Source: Agelas oroides (Eukaryota > Porifera > Demospongiae > Agelasida > Agelasidae). Taken from it: DNA of 64,000 nucleotides. The number at the start of each line of letters is the position of its first letter. Position 1 is the stretch's first letter. Under the pieces are notes generated by a model that worked only from the letters and a program-made list of their open reading frames with translations, did no database searches and had not been told where the DNA came from. This document shows positions 44,567-59,837 of this stretch, piece after piece. The stretch lies in contig OX422205.1 of NCBI GenBank assembly GCA_949130485.1, positions 186,001-250,000 on the forward strand, given 5' to 3'. Position numbers and translations under genes: made by a program.

Positions 44567-46941
44567 TTAAATTCTCTGTATCTGAACTGCTGTGTCGAGT
44601 CTTGTTAATTTTGCTAGCTCCACCCTGGCCTTCCGCAAGACGTACAACATGAGAACAATACTGATAAGAACCTGCGATAAGAGTATGATGTAGCCGTCGG
44701 CTCTGTCAGCCAATACCTCCTGCATGTTCCTGACAGTGCTGGCCAGGTAGGTGTTGAGGACCTGTGTAGGGAAGAGCCCCAGCATGGTGGTTAGCAGGCA
44801 CGGCCAGTAACCAACACTGGTCATCTGTGTGCATGTGGGGGGAGGATATTTTAACAGTATGACATACTACAGTGAACCCCTCTATAGCGGACACCATTGG
44901 GAGCCAACATTTTGTCCCTTATAGCGAGGTGTCCCTAACTCAGGGGCTTCCGGTATATTTCCGGTAGGCATGGTACTGCGTAGTCACGCTGTTGAGGACA
45001 ACGTGGCTACGTTTTCAGAGCTTTCCCTTGCTGTATGCTGGCAGAGAAGGCTAAGCAGAGGCTAGCACTACGAGTAACAGCGCTAATCTAATGTCAAGTT
45101 GTTAACTCCAGCAGCGATGGTGGACAATCTTGCTAAAAGGTCGACAAGTGTCCACTAAATCGGGGTCGTTAAGTAATAAGTATTGTACTGTCCGTTATAC
45201 GGAGTAGCAGGGTGTCCGCTGCTCAGGGGTTGCTTAAGTATTGAAGTGAATGGAAAGACAGTCGGGACTTTCAGAATTGTCTGTTATATTCGCTGTTTGA
45301 GGGGTGTCCGTTAAGCGGGGTTTTACTGTATTAGGAGCTCATGCACTTTATGCTGGGTTAGTATATGCATGGTCACAGTGCAAAGTGACCTGTAAAAGCC
45401 TGATCTCTGTACATAAGGACCATGGTTGCATGGTTACATGCACTTTATACCACATTCTGTATAAGGATCTATTGCTTGTTTGTTCCCAACAACAAGGGGC
45501 CTGAGAGGGACTAGTGGAGACCCTTGGAGAGGGAGAGACACAACTACATGCATATCAACGGAGGCATGTAGTTACATATGTACTTAACATTACTAGGAAC
45601 CTTTCATGCATACATCTGTACCTATGAATGTTGTGCCTCAATTTGTTTTCTGACATTTCTAGGTATCTGGTACATTTACCATACTACCTGTTCTGGACTG
45701 GTCCTGAATCTTTCAAAAGCTGTTCATGTATACCCAAGCATTGTTCCCAAGCTCTCTTTCTCCCCATTTATTTTGACCATAGAGCCTGGGAATGAGGCTT
45801 GAGTTTACAACTAGCTAGATTGAACCAAACCACACAATTTTAATTTAACCCTCTGGGAGAGACAGCGTTTCATCCTGTATTTTTCAACCACCACTGATTC
45901 CTCCAATGCAGTATTCTACTTCATATGACTTAAAGGCACTTCAGCTTGGGAAAGCAAACACATAAACTAAGTCATCAACATGTTTTGCTTACAAAAGTGA
46001 CTACATATGCAACAGCTTCACAATTATGTATCTTTAGCTTGTTTGTATGCAATCAGAGGTGGATCAAGACCAAGTGGGGACTGTGCAAGGCTGCTGCTCT
46101 CTGTACCTGATACGGAATTGCTTGCAAGATTAGGGGAAGGTGGTCAGTCAGGTTGACTTACAGCAAATAGCACATTCTGCAGTCCAAAGGGAATTGGTGT
46201 CAGTCGCATTAACAGCATCACTTTGTTTGCATTGGGGCCCTCAACCACACGCATGACGGCCTGTAATGCTGCAGAAGTGATGATGCCTCGGGCATAGTCT
46301 CTCATCCAGCTCCGGCAGAGCAGGAAGGAGACAGAGAACCCGACAGCAACAGAAACCATCACAACAATCTGTCCTCGGACAAACCCATAGAGGTAGCCAG
46401 CCATGAGGTTTAGAATGATGTAGCCAAAGCCAAAGGGAAATGAGACAAGGGTGAATAGGAGGATGAAAACAAAGAGGCTTTGCAGTAAGGGTAAGTCCTC
46501 CAGATATTTCAGCAGCTGCGTCAGATGAACTCGTCCCAGGATGATCAGAAGTGAACCAACCACCAGGAACAGTACAAGGGTCCAGGAAACTCTTCTCCAT
46601 TTTTCACCAGCCGAACTCGCCTTCTTCAACACTGCACTAGCACTTAGAGGGACTTTGTCCTTGATTCCCACAGCCTGGTGTGGCGTACGCAGCTCCAAGT
46701 CAATATAATCTTGCACGAGAACGGGAACACACTCCCCGATGTCTTGCAGTGTGGCCACGCAAGGTTCTTCTTGCAGCACTGAATCTGCAGCCGATGTCTC
46801 GGATCTCGATCGGCTCTCGTCGCTGTCCGAATCTGTGAGCGTGTCCAGGCTGACGGAGCTGGCTACGTGAGGGGGAAGGGGTGGGAGCTTCTTTGCGGCT
46901 GCATCCAGCAAGAGTGGATCCGCTGCGGCCACGCCCGACAT
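44567..46941 (-). CDS. TMEM64: TMEM64, VTT/DedA-family membrane protein
   Basis: Two exons, phase 0: 46162-46941 and 44567-44824; 345 residues. About 120 N-terminal residues are Ser/Asp-rich and probably disordered. Several hydrophobic segments follow, with the VTT-domain core: FPFGFGYIILNLMAGYLYGF, GFSVSFLLCRSWMRDYARG, MLLMRLTPIPFGLQN and, in exon 2, the LFPTQVLNTYLAS segment. VTT proteins are ER/endomembrane proteins, several of them lipid scramblases. TMEM64 is known in mammals for ER calcium and Wnt-related roles. The 1337-bp intron contains a TA-flanked transposon (44868-45330). Confidence 0.92.
44868..45330. mobile_element. Tc1/mariner-like nonautonomous element (TACAGTGAACCCC ends)
   Basis: 463 bp with inverted ends TACAGTGAACCCCTCTATAG and TACAGTAAAACCCCGCTTAA, TA at both borders, and repeated GGACACC/GGTGTCC motifs inside. 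No transposase frame. A fragment of the same family (GAACCCCTCTACTGCGGACA) is at 54421-54440. Confidence 0.75.
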
Positions 46942-47054
46942 CACTGTCACCGTAAACACGGCTACGGAGCCATGCTTTTGGCTGCAATTATCACGTTAAA
47001 ATCTGCTGAGTCCGCAATTTGCGGTTTGAGGCCACGTGGATCTGTGGACACAGA
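46942..47054. promoter_or_regulatory. Bidirectional promoter interval with E-box (TMEM64 / METTL9)
   Basis: 113 bp with CACGTG at 47033-47038 in the palindrome CCACGTGG. An ATG at 46972 opens a 29-codon upstream frame ahead of METTL9. Confidence 0.5.
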
Positions 47055-49433
47055 ATGAGATCTGCGTCTAGAAGATTGCTGGAAACAGCCCTTAAGGAAT
47101 ACCAGCATGAGGAGGTGCATCGTGAAGTAGTCGGAGAGGTAATAAACAAGAAGATCATTGAACTGTGACACCATGAAATTATGTCACCTTGACCCTGGCC
47201 GGCCCCCAACACACATGCATACCCAGCACTGTTACAGGTGTGACCAGAGCAGGCTACCTCTTGAGCTGGCCAAATGCTTTGTTCAGCTGAGCAGTGACGA
47301 GGAGACTCATGCCTTTCTTACTGAGAGCAGGCGGAAGGCAAACAGTGTGTGTCTACAGATGATGTATGCTGTGGTGCAGCTCCTGTTAGGGCTCTTCTTG
47401 TCACAGACTAGCATCAATGGGTAGGCACCTCACAACCTAGCCTCGTTCCCAGGCTCTTGTGTGGGGGGAGGAGGAAAGAGAGCCTGGTACACACTATTCG
47501 CACATGTGCCAAGTTCCCTTGGTAACCTGCATACTACTCCGCTTCACTAAACGAGGGAATGAGGCACCTCACAACCCATCATGGCAAAACATTCCTACAC
47601 CCAACAAAAGGCAACAGGGCTAGTTTCATTCCCAGAGCTAGCCTGGGAACGAGACTACAAAAGAGGACATACTGATGTCATTAGTACATTCACTATAAGA
47701 AAATGTGCTTGGCTTATTCTCAAAGTCAAACCAAATATCCACAATTCCCAATATCAGAGATAATTATGGTTCGTCAATTCACACTAAAACCAATTCCAAC
47801 CTCCGTGTGTGTGGTGTGTATGTGTGTGTGCATGGCTACATTTGTTACAGACTAGCGTCAACAATTGATTACCTGACAAGGTTACCACTTGAAGCAGAAC
47901 TAGCCTGAGAACATGGTTGTAGTTTTGTGGCAGTATTGTCACTACACACTGAATGCTGCTACTATTCATGTTGGGACACTGTGACACTCTGCGTGTCTTG
48001 TGGAGACACAAAGCCTATACAAGCTGTGCTTTCAGGCACCTTGTTCCCGCTACATTAATTTTGTATAGTGTGTTTTCCTCAGGGGTATGTATGAGATCAG
48101 AGGAGGTCGGACACGGTTGAACTTTACTAATTAAAATGGCTGAGGTCACACTAATTGCTTTTTCATATCTCAACAGACTAGCTCTCTTGACTTTTACTGA
48201 GGGGGGCCCCAGTTTCAAATCAAGATTCAAGGCTGGGGCAAGTCATAGAAAAAACTAAAAAGCTTTCTACCTTGCTATATCTGGTATGAGATCGTATTGG
48301 GCTTGAATCTTAGTCTCAAATTTGAACTGAAAACTTGTACTTCCACTCCAGGTTGCTGGAGAGAGGGAAGATGTTTGTATTCTCCCAACAGCACCTCCGC
48401 CGCCTCCTCCCCTTCTCCCTCCCCTCTCCTCATGTCACTGTTGTCCTGGATATTGGTTCAGGTGATGGTCATGTGACAGACAAGCTACGTGGGGTGTTGG
48501 AGAGCACTATCCATGTCACTGAAACCTCTGGCGTGATGCAGAGGGTCCTCAGGAGACGAGGATACCGGTAAGCAGATTCTTTGATTACCTCACCATAGAT
48601 AGTCATCTGGACTTGGGAAGCCTGGGGTGAAGGTTTCTTTTGTAGCCACTCTTGCAATACCCCCTAGGCCACTCAACGATTACCTTGATCAGTTGAACAT
48701 TTACGTTGATCAGTTGAACATTTACCTTGATCAGTCGAACGTTTACCTTGATCAGTCGAACGTTTACCTTGATCAGTCGAACATTTACCTTGATCAGTCG
48801 AACGTTTACCTTGATCAGTCGAACATTTACCTTGATCAGTTGAATGTCTACCTTGATCAGTTGAATATCAACTGTTCAACTCTCCTCGTACAACCTTACC
48901 CCCATGTACCTAACACACATCATGATATTAACTCTGTGTACACCTTCAGTGTTGTTGATGTGGGACGTTGGTACAATGAGCCGGGCATGTATGACTTCAT
49001 ATCGTGTTTGAACGTGCTGGACCGGTGTGACAGCCCCCTGAGCATGCTGAGACAGATCCATGGGAAGCTGCGCCCAGGGGGACTGTTCCTTCTGACCATG
49101 GTGCTGCCATACCAGCCCTTTGTGGAGAAAGGTACAAATGCATCGTATAACTTTTAACACAAGACTATGCACCCACACACACACACACACACACATACAC
49201 ATTTGCACACAGGCCCACAACAGCTAGAGCCCACTGAAATCCTCCCACTATCATCATCAGAGGATGGGCAGGTGGGATGGGAGGAGGGAGTGGGATCCAT
49301 GTGGACTCGTGTCCTCCATCCCCTGGGGTTCACCCCAGTGGCTGTGACGCGCCTCCCCTACCTCTGTGAGGGTGACCTCCACCAAGAGGTCTACCACCTG
49401 GATGACGCAGTAATGGTGCTCAGAAAAAACTAG
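47055..49433 (+). CDS. METTL9: METTL9, protein-histidine N-pros methyltransferase
   Basis: Five exons: 47055-47138, 47227-47420, 48352-48567, 48950-49131, 49213-49433; 298 residues. METTL9 makes 1-methylhistidine in HxH motifs. Matches: HCYRCDQSRLPLELAKCFVQ, LFLSQTSINGLLERGKMFVF, the SAM-binding VVLDIGSGDGHVT, MYDFISCLNVLDRCDSPLSM, TMVLPYQPFVE and TRLPYLCEGDLHQEVYHLDD, each close to human METTL9. The first exon is chosen by reading frame and splice phase; it does not encode an obvious signal peptide, unlike human METTL9, so the start is less certain than the rest. Divergent from TMEM64. Confidence 0.93.
48118..48240 (+). repeat. Dispersed repeat, copy B
   Basis: Matches 18838-18965 in the same orientation (see that entry). 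It is in METTL9 intron 2. Confidence 0.75.
48668..48873. repeat. 21-bp minisatellite, about nine copies
   Basis: Units of CTTGATCAGTCGAACGTTTA with small changes lie in METTL9 intron 3. The unit is a multiple of three, so one frame reads as repeated LDQSNVY; this is intronic. Confidence 0.92.
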
Positions 49434-49658
49434 AGGCAGCGAAGCTACCATCCCTGTCATGAATGTGGCCACTGCATGTCTCTCCTGATGGGGAAGAGTT
49501 TGTGGCTGATGTTTTGTAACTGAATAGTGTCTGCTTCAGATGACTGAAGGTTTTCTGCAAGTTTTTGGTTTGTGTTGTACAACATGCAGCTTCTCAACAT
49601 GAAAAACATTTTCATACAATTTTAAAATAACACAAGAATGAGATGGTGGGTGGGTGAG

Positions 49659-51799
49659 CTACTGATCAGGCTTGAGTTGTCTGTCGGAGAGTCTGATCTG
49701 TTCTCCGGGTTTGAATGCTGGCATGCCTAGGTAGGGACAGCTGGCACAACGAAATGCATCACCGAGGTAGCACTGCATGCATGGAGGTGAGGAGAGTGAG
49801 ATTAACAAGAAATGGTACAGGAGAACATGAACACATTGTTGGCAGGTCGGTGAAGTGTTGCAAAGCTTACATTGCCACAGGAAGAGGTGGCTGGAGTCGA
49901 TTTTGCTGGAGTCTCATCATTTTCCAGAGCCTCTGCCAAACCACATGTACTGTCAACAACAGAGACATGCCGAGAAATATCCAGTAAATAATCTCGGCAC
50001 AACAGTAGAGAACTAGGTCTTACCAGTTCTTGCAAGCTTTTCTCTTTCCGCTCTGTGGCCCACAGGCACCTGTAGGTCACACAACTGTCACATGACTCTC
50101 CTAAAGAATACTCTTAAAGGAGACCCTTGCAATTGAATTTTTCTTCCTTCTCCAAACTGAGGATGGACACCTTGTTAACCCAGACACATTGAGGTATCAT
50201 TCCTTGCTCTCCAGTTACGTGTCTGGCTACTTACTCACTTACTTCTCAAGGTGGTTGGGTCAGGTTTGAGCAAATCCTCCTCGGCTAACAGAGTGTCCGA
50301 GTCCATTAACTCCTGAGAAGGAGGGAGGGAGGAAAGCAGTGAAGGAAGAGGTTCCAAGAGAGGGAGGGAGTGATACATGATGACACTGTGCAAGAGTTTG
50401 CTTACGATCTCCTCATCCACAACATCACTGGCTGACAGAGACCAGATTTTAGCCGTCTCTTCACTCACTGTGGGCTTCGCTGCAGAGGAGGAAGGTAGAC
50501 ACATGCAGAGCAAACGGGTGAATGAAGAAGGGAAGGTAGACATGTACAGAGGACATCAGTTGTAGGCACACAGAGCTCACCTTCCTTCGTGAGCTTGTTA
50601 GCAAATGAGAGCCGAGAACTTGTGCCCACCTCGTAAGCTGGCTTCTTGGCTTGAACCTAAAGAACAATTTGTTACATGTAGCAGACATTCTTACAGCAAA
50701 AGCTCCCAGAGTTGGAGGGGGAGGGGCTGAGTCTAGGCTACCATGGTAGCAGGGAAGAGGGTATACCTGTACAATTGCTATTCTCTCCAGCTGCTCATTT
50801 CCAACTGAGACTCGGAGTTTGTCCAGTCCACTTTTGGTGTCTGGGCCAAGTTGACCTCCTGACTCCAGGACTTTACACTAGTGTGTGAGTGAGTGCGTGG
50901 TGCATGTGTGCGCATGTGGATGCGAGGATGTGTGTGTGATGAGTACAGCTGTACAGCAGGGTGTGGAGCTGGGAATCTTGTTACCTCGGAGACATCTACA
51001 AATCCTGACAGTTTCATTGCCGAAGGAAGCTTTGAGAGAAGTCGAAGTCCAGTTATCAAACCTATAGGGAACAATCTCACACATTTACTAGCTAACTTGT
51101 GTCAAGCTAGACTACTTAAGTCACTTAACTATGTCAACATATACACAGGTGATAGGCAAAAGTCATGTGATAGTCATGTGACCTAGACAGCCAGTCATGT
51201 GCCAACCTTTTGTGGCCACTGGCTCCCATATAAGGATGGTTCCTGATGGCTTCATGATCCTGGCCATCTCTGCCAGCAGGTCCGGGGAGTGGGAGAGGAG
51301 TGAGGGAGGAAGGACACCAGATAGCACAGTGTCAAAGGAAGACTCCGGGTGACCAGCTGCAGACAAAGATACCAGCGAAATTTTGAACAGAGTAGAAAGG
51401 CTACTGCAAACAATAAAAAAAAACATAATTATAAGAAGTAGGGATCACACGCCAAAGAGTATGCAAACAAGGTAGAAATGAAAGGTAAGGGACCTGGTAC
51501 TTTGGGTACGAGACTAGTTGAAGCCCTAAAGGAGTTCAATAAACACTACAGCAGCTAGTTGTACGTATACAGCATGCCAAAGTACAGGTATAGCAGCCAG
51601 GAGCCTGTCTCATCAGGCCCTGCTCACCCAGAGTGAGCCTCTCCGCGTGCTCTATCATCACCTGCCCGCCTCCCCTCCCGGCTCGCTCCCTCAGCCCCTC
51701 CAGCACTGGCTGGATCACCTCCGCAATGTGTGCCCGATGCCACACCACCAACACGCGCTGGCCAGCCAGCAAGCCGTCAGGAACCTCTCTGCTCTCCAT
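49659..51799 (-). CDS. CIAPIN1: CIAPIN1 / anamorsin, cytosolic Fe-S assembly factor
   Basis: Ten exons: 51628-51799, 51207-51356, 50985-51061, 50767-50877, 50581-50656, 50406-50479, 50243-50312, 50024-50069, 49871-49949, 49659-49772; 322 residues (human 312). With NDOR1 it passes electrons to the cytosolic Fe-S machinery. An N-terminal methyltransferase-like fold ([33 protein letters not shown]) is followed by a linker and two Fe-S motifs: [20 protein letters not shown] (2Fe-2S site, C-x-C-x-C form complete) and the twin CX2C region [29 protein letters not shown] and [15 protein letters not shown] match the human linker. Confidence 0.96.
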
Positions 51800-51942
51800 C
51801 GTGATAGTGATACACACAGCAGTTTATTTGACCTTTGACCTTCAACCCTTATTTGCACAGTCTCGTACCCAGACAGTCTGGGAACAAGACTGTGCAATCC
51901 TTTCTCTGCACACACATATTTGTTTATTGCAGCTCTCTCCAA
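51800..51942. promoter_or_regulatory. Bidirectional promoter interval (CIAPIN1 / ORC6)
   Basis: 143 bp. It contains TGACCTTTGACCT at about 51830-51842, a DR1-type nuclear-receptor half-site pair, and a foldback repeat at 51859-51892 (arms AGTCTCGTACCCAGAC and GTCTGGGAACAAGACT) between the two starts. Confidence 0.5.
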
Positions 51943-53565
51943 ATGGAGCAAGTGAAGAATATGTTGAGTAGGTTCCAGGTGCAAGCTGGGGTAGGTGAGA
52001 GAGCCCTGGAGTACTACCGGCTGGCAGAGGTCAAGTGCCAGGGGGGTGTTGGGGGTGCTACCAGCACTTGCCTGGCACTCATCTGCATAGAGATTGCCTG
52101 CACCCAGCTTGGAGAGCCATTTGATAAGGTGTGCACACTCTTTGTGGGGTGATGTGTAATGTTTAATCATGTGACCAATCCATGATCACATGATGTTTAA
52201 TTAAAATTAATGATTTGCTGTAAATAGCTGTTGATTGCTTTAAGATGTGTGTAATGAGGTGGTCGTTTTAAGTAATGGTGTTGGATATCCAGTAGGGTGT
52301 AACCTGTGACCTAGGTCCATGTGCAACCTTCTTATGTGTTGCCTAGGTAACAAAATTAAATATTTGCAATCTGTCTCTCTACTGTCACTCCTATATATTT
52401 GTCAGAGACAAGCACAGAAGCTGTCTGGGATGAAGCCGAAGGCGTACATCAGTACCTGTCAGACTGTGGAAAGGCTGCTGAATGTGACCTCACAGGTCAG
52501 TCTCCGAGACCTTGCCGTCAAGTTTGATTGTCTCGAGGCTGAAGACCTGGCTCAAGAGGTTGAGGGGAGGTGGGTACTGTGTGAGGTTGGAAGCTGGAGA
52601 ATTGATGGCTATCTCACACAAACTATTCATCCCTTGCTCTCCATCAATCAGCTACAAGGCGCATGCTGAAAAGAAGTATACCACTTCACAGAAAGAGGCC
52701 ATGGACTTCAGCAAGCCCGTCTATGCCACAGCTGCTCTTTACACAGCCTGCAAGTGTGTGACTCCATTGTATTAGTGCCTGTCCTTTGTCACTTCTCCCT
52801 CCCACCCTCTCCCTCCCTCCCACCTTCTCTCTCACCCTCCGTCTGTATGATAGATTGCTAAAGATTCGCTGTGATAAGAGCAAGTTCCAAACTGCGGCCA
52901 TGTGCACTAGGAGTGTGTTTCAGAACGTACTGGAGGAGATGAACGAATGTGTACCAAAAAACATAGGTACCTGATCATAACCTTTCCTACCCACCCAGGC
53001 AACATATAAGAATGTTGCTTGTATCTCTCTTCTCTGTGCTGTTGCCTAGGTAATGGGTTATATAACTATTACTTCTCTCCCTGCCATTCCCTCACAACTG
53101 CAGATGAGTTTCGAGGCAGGAAGAAGAGAAAGCAGGACACAGACAATGATTCAAGTGAAACAGACAGACTTGAGGACCAAGGTATAATGCCAACATAGTC
53201 TCATTCCCCACACCACTGTGAAGTATTGGTGGTAGTCTGGGAATGGGCCTGATGCTCCAGTGTGCCTGTCTCCCACCCCAGCCGCTACCCTCCAGGCCGT
53301 CTCTGGTCCAAAGCCCAAGAGAGCTCAGAGGGAATCTCTGCATAGCAGGATCCAGAGTAACCCTTACAGCAAGGAGTACCTGGAGTGGAAGGAGCAGATT
53401 ATCCGAGAGGCAAGAGCCAAGCTGGATGGCTCCCAGACCAAGACAGAAAGACACACATACAAGGCAGCATCGCAAGTGGTAGAGTCATGCTCCGAGTCAG
53501 AAGACATGCACAAAACAGATACAAGGCAAAACAGAAAAGGGACTCTGAGAAAAAGACATACATGA
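51943..53565 (+). CDS. ORC6: Origin recognition complex subunit 6
   Basis: Six exons: 51943-52128, 52406-52569, 52652-52753, 52854-52966, 53104-53181, 53282-53565; 308 residues (human 252). ORC6 has tandem cyclin-like TFIIB folds that contact origin DNA. Matches: ALEYYRLAEVKCQG, KLSGMKPKAYISTCQTVERL, VSLRDLAVKFDCLEAEDLAQ, DFSKPVYATAALYTACKLLK and the following KIRCDKSKFQTAA. The C-terminal ORC3-binding helix corresponds to KEYLEWKEQIIREARAKL (human DYEEWKRKILENA). About 60 extra basic/Ser residues follow, longer than in human. Confidence 0.93.
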
Positions 53566-53898
53566 ACATAACCTGCAATAGGTTGGCATACACACAATGG
53601 TGCTGTGCACTCACGCAAACTGTTGTCAACTGGTCAACAGCGATGACTAATCAGTCACCAGCCGTTTGTGAATGAACTTCACTGACAAATTATTGTGTTT
53701 TTTTTTCAATTATAAATAGTTATATGCCACCATAACGAGGATATAATTTGGCAAGCTATATATTATAAGACTGAAATATGAGAAATTGATGATATGCTGA
53801 GAATTGCTGCAAATGGAGATGACATAGTTGTGTACACAATAGACCTGAATGAACCAATAAGAGAGTGACGACATTCACTAGACAGGGCACAGAAACAG
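53566..53898. other. Intergenic region, 3' flanks of convergent genes
   Basis: 333 bp between the stops of ORC6 and the CRAL-TRIO gene. AT-rich (TTATTGTGTTTTTTTTTC at about 53690). No coding signal seen. Confidence 0.6.
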
Positions 53899-55597
53899 CT
53901 AAACAACTGTTTCTCGAGACTTGAGTAGACAAGGTACCCCAGGTACCAGTGTCACTGTGGTGTGTGCACTCTCCTCCACATTGCTTACACAGTCTTGATA
54001 CTCGTGAGCTTCAATCATTGTCTCCGCCCACTCTCTACCCTCATAGGGAGGGAGGGATCCAGCCAGCTGTTCTGGGAGCATGTTGGGGTCAAAGTGTTCA
54101 TGAAGGTTTTGTATGTTGTTACCTAGGAGATGTATCTGTGTGTGTGTGGGGGGGGGGGGGGGGGGGGGGGGAGGAGGGAGGGGGGAGTTGAATACCTCAA
54201 TGCATCAAGCCATATATAACTATACCAGTACTAGATCAAGAAAATGAAACCAAAAATATTTTGTGTACCCTGTTATTCATCTTCTCAGATAGGAATGGCC
54301 TCAAGAGAGACAGTAGTATGCTGATGTACCACGGCTGGTTCACAATGTAGACTCCTTTAAACCTCGCAGGAAATGCATTCTGCATGAACAGATCAAGAAA
54401 TGGTACATCAAATCAGTGGAACGAACCCCTCTACTGCGGACACCTGTGTCCACATTAGCAAGTTGGTCAATTACCAAGTTGTCTCCTACAGTTCTACTAA
54501 CCTCGTTCTCAGGCCTTCCCTGTCTCCAGTTTTTGATGGAGGCGGGAGTGAGGCTTAGCAAGTTCATCTGTCAATAATACCTATGACATAGGGTTTCTCA
54601 AGTGTGTGACTTACAATGCCCAAAAAAGGTTGGCTACATCGCAGCCAAATTCAGCATAAAACACACAGCATTACTTGCCAACTAAACGATTCATGGGCAC
54701 CACACACAAGCCCTTATATGTGTGTTTGCATAGCCTTTATGTACAATATCCCACACAGTGCAGGAAATATAGTCACAGTAGATACCTGATACTTTCAACT
54801 TTCATATTTAGCCTGGGAATGAGGCTACTTTCATGCTCATATTATGCTTGAACATGACATACGCAGCTTCAGTTTGGCCGTGTGGCCAGCTCTTTTCACT
54901 ATCGCTTTCCTACACAGGGGTGGAAGGCCACAGGGGTGGGGCTAGGGGGCCTTGCACCGGGCTAGTACCGTGCAGCCAGCAGACTATGTATACCATTGCA
55001 AACATGCTTAATAAAACTGCTGCAGTAGCGTGTCTTTACCTGCACGAGGGAGGCCATCAACTGGAAGTACCAAGGCCGGAGACACCTTGCCTGGTACAGC
55101 GAAAAGTCTTTGAAATCGGCGATCAAGATGATCCCGTTCACCTGGGTCTCTTCGCTCTCGATCAAGTGCTCCAACGTTAGGATCATCGCTCGCAGGGCGT
55201 CCTCCTGGCTATGTTCGCTGGGTTTCCACCTCCCTGCAAACCCTACCATGACGCTTCTCCCCTTCTTGTCTCGCGACGGCAGTGCGCCAATCACTGCGTC
55301 GTCCCAAATCTGCCGTACGGAGCGCGGGTTGAGGTCCTCGAAGATGTCTGGATTCTCGCCGCGAAACCGATGGTATCTTTGGTAAACATTGAAACTCCTG
55401 CTTACATCAAACTTTTTGCACCTGAGAAAGCGCAACAAAAATGCGTCTTCGACGACAGAATTGTCGTCCGTCCCGGCGACTTTCTTACGCAATTCCCGCA
55501 GCCCCTCCCTGCGTGTCGCCGGGGTCTCGTTCAACTCGCGCAGCGCAGTGGCGGACAGCTCCGGGGGGAGCGAGTACTCCTTCAGACCCAGCGACAT
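53899..55597 (-). CDS. CRAL-TRIO lipid-transfer protein (TTPA/TTPAL/clavesin group)
   Basis: Three exons, all phase 0: 55040-55597, 54269-54379, 53899-54135; 301 residues. CRAL-TRIO-N helices (VVEDAFLLRFLRCKKFDVSR) are followed by the lipid-binding domain: QVNGIILIADFKDFSLYQAR, FPARFKGVYIVNQPWYISIL and GNNIQNLHEHFDPNMLPEQL with LAGSLPPYEG, as in alpha-tocopherol transfer protein and its relatives. The bound lipid cannot be told from sequence alone. A long G/C homopolymer (54147-54172) sits at the acceptor side of intron 2. Divergent from RPUSD2. Confidence 0.9.
54147..54185. repeat. Poly-G tract
   Basis: A run of about 25 G (plus strand) with a G-rich continuation, in intron 2 of the CRAL-TRIO gene; read from the coding strand it is the C-rich acceptor tract. 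Confidence 0.9.
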
Positions 55598-55749
55598 CAC
55601 AACAGCATGTAACCTACCTCCACTTTGCGGGTTGCGATCAGTTTGACTTTGTTTGGTTGTTGAAGAAGTTGGTCATCTGACCGGTAGTAAATAAACGGTG
55701 TAATTTTGGTTAGGGAATTCCCCTTAATTAGGGCTCCTGGGCTTCAGCT
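55598..55749. promoter_or_regulatory. Bidirectional promoter interval (CRAL-TRIO / RPUSD2)
   Basis: 152 bp between divergent start codons. No recognised motif. Confidence 0.45.
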
Positions 55750-59491
<3,742 letters not shown>

Positions 59492-59837
59492 CAAAACTCT
59501 GTCGTACACCAGTGGACAAATCATCATGCAGAACAAACCAACCTTATGAGCCAAATCAATTGGCCATGATCTGCAGCTGCATGCATCACATATTAAATTC
59601 ATCAACAATTGTCAGAAGATTATTGTATAACTGGCAGTACAAGTTGCATGCAACATGATAATGATAAATTTTCAAGTGAAGTACACAAGCATGTTTGAAA
59701 AGAGGAGGGCAACTTTTAAGCAAAACATCAAGAAATAGAATGGCAGGCCAAACTTTGTGAAGACCTAGACCACCGAATTGGTATGAGGCCAAACACGTGC
59801 AACCAACAAGGGTGCACAGCTGGTGGGTGCCACTAGG
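59492..59837. other. Intergenic region, 3' flanks of convergent genes
   Basis: 346 bp between the stops of RPUSD2 and GINS3. No coding signal seen. Confidence 0.6.

Noticed and set aside
46972-47058. ATG upstream of METTL9 opening a 29-codon frame
   Set aside because: It ends before any homology to METTL9 and cannot be spliced in frame; kept only as a possible upstream frame.
48627-49157. Plus-strand frame with repeated LDQSNVY
   Set aside because: It is the 21-bp minisatellite of METTL9 intron 3 joined by chance to exon 4.
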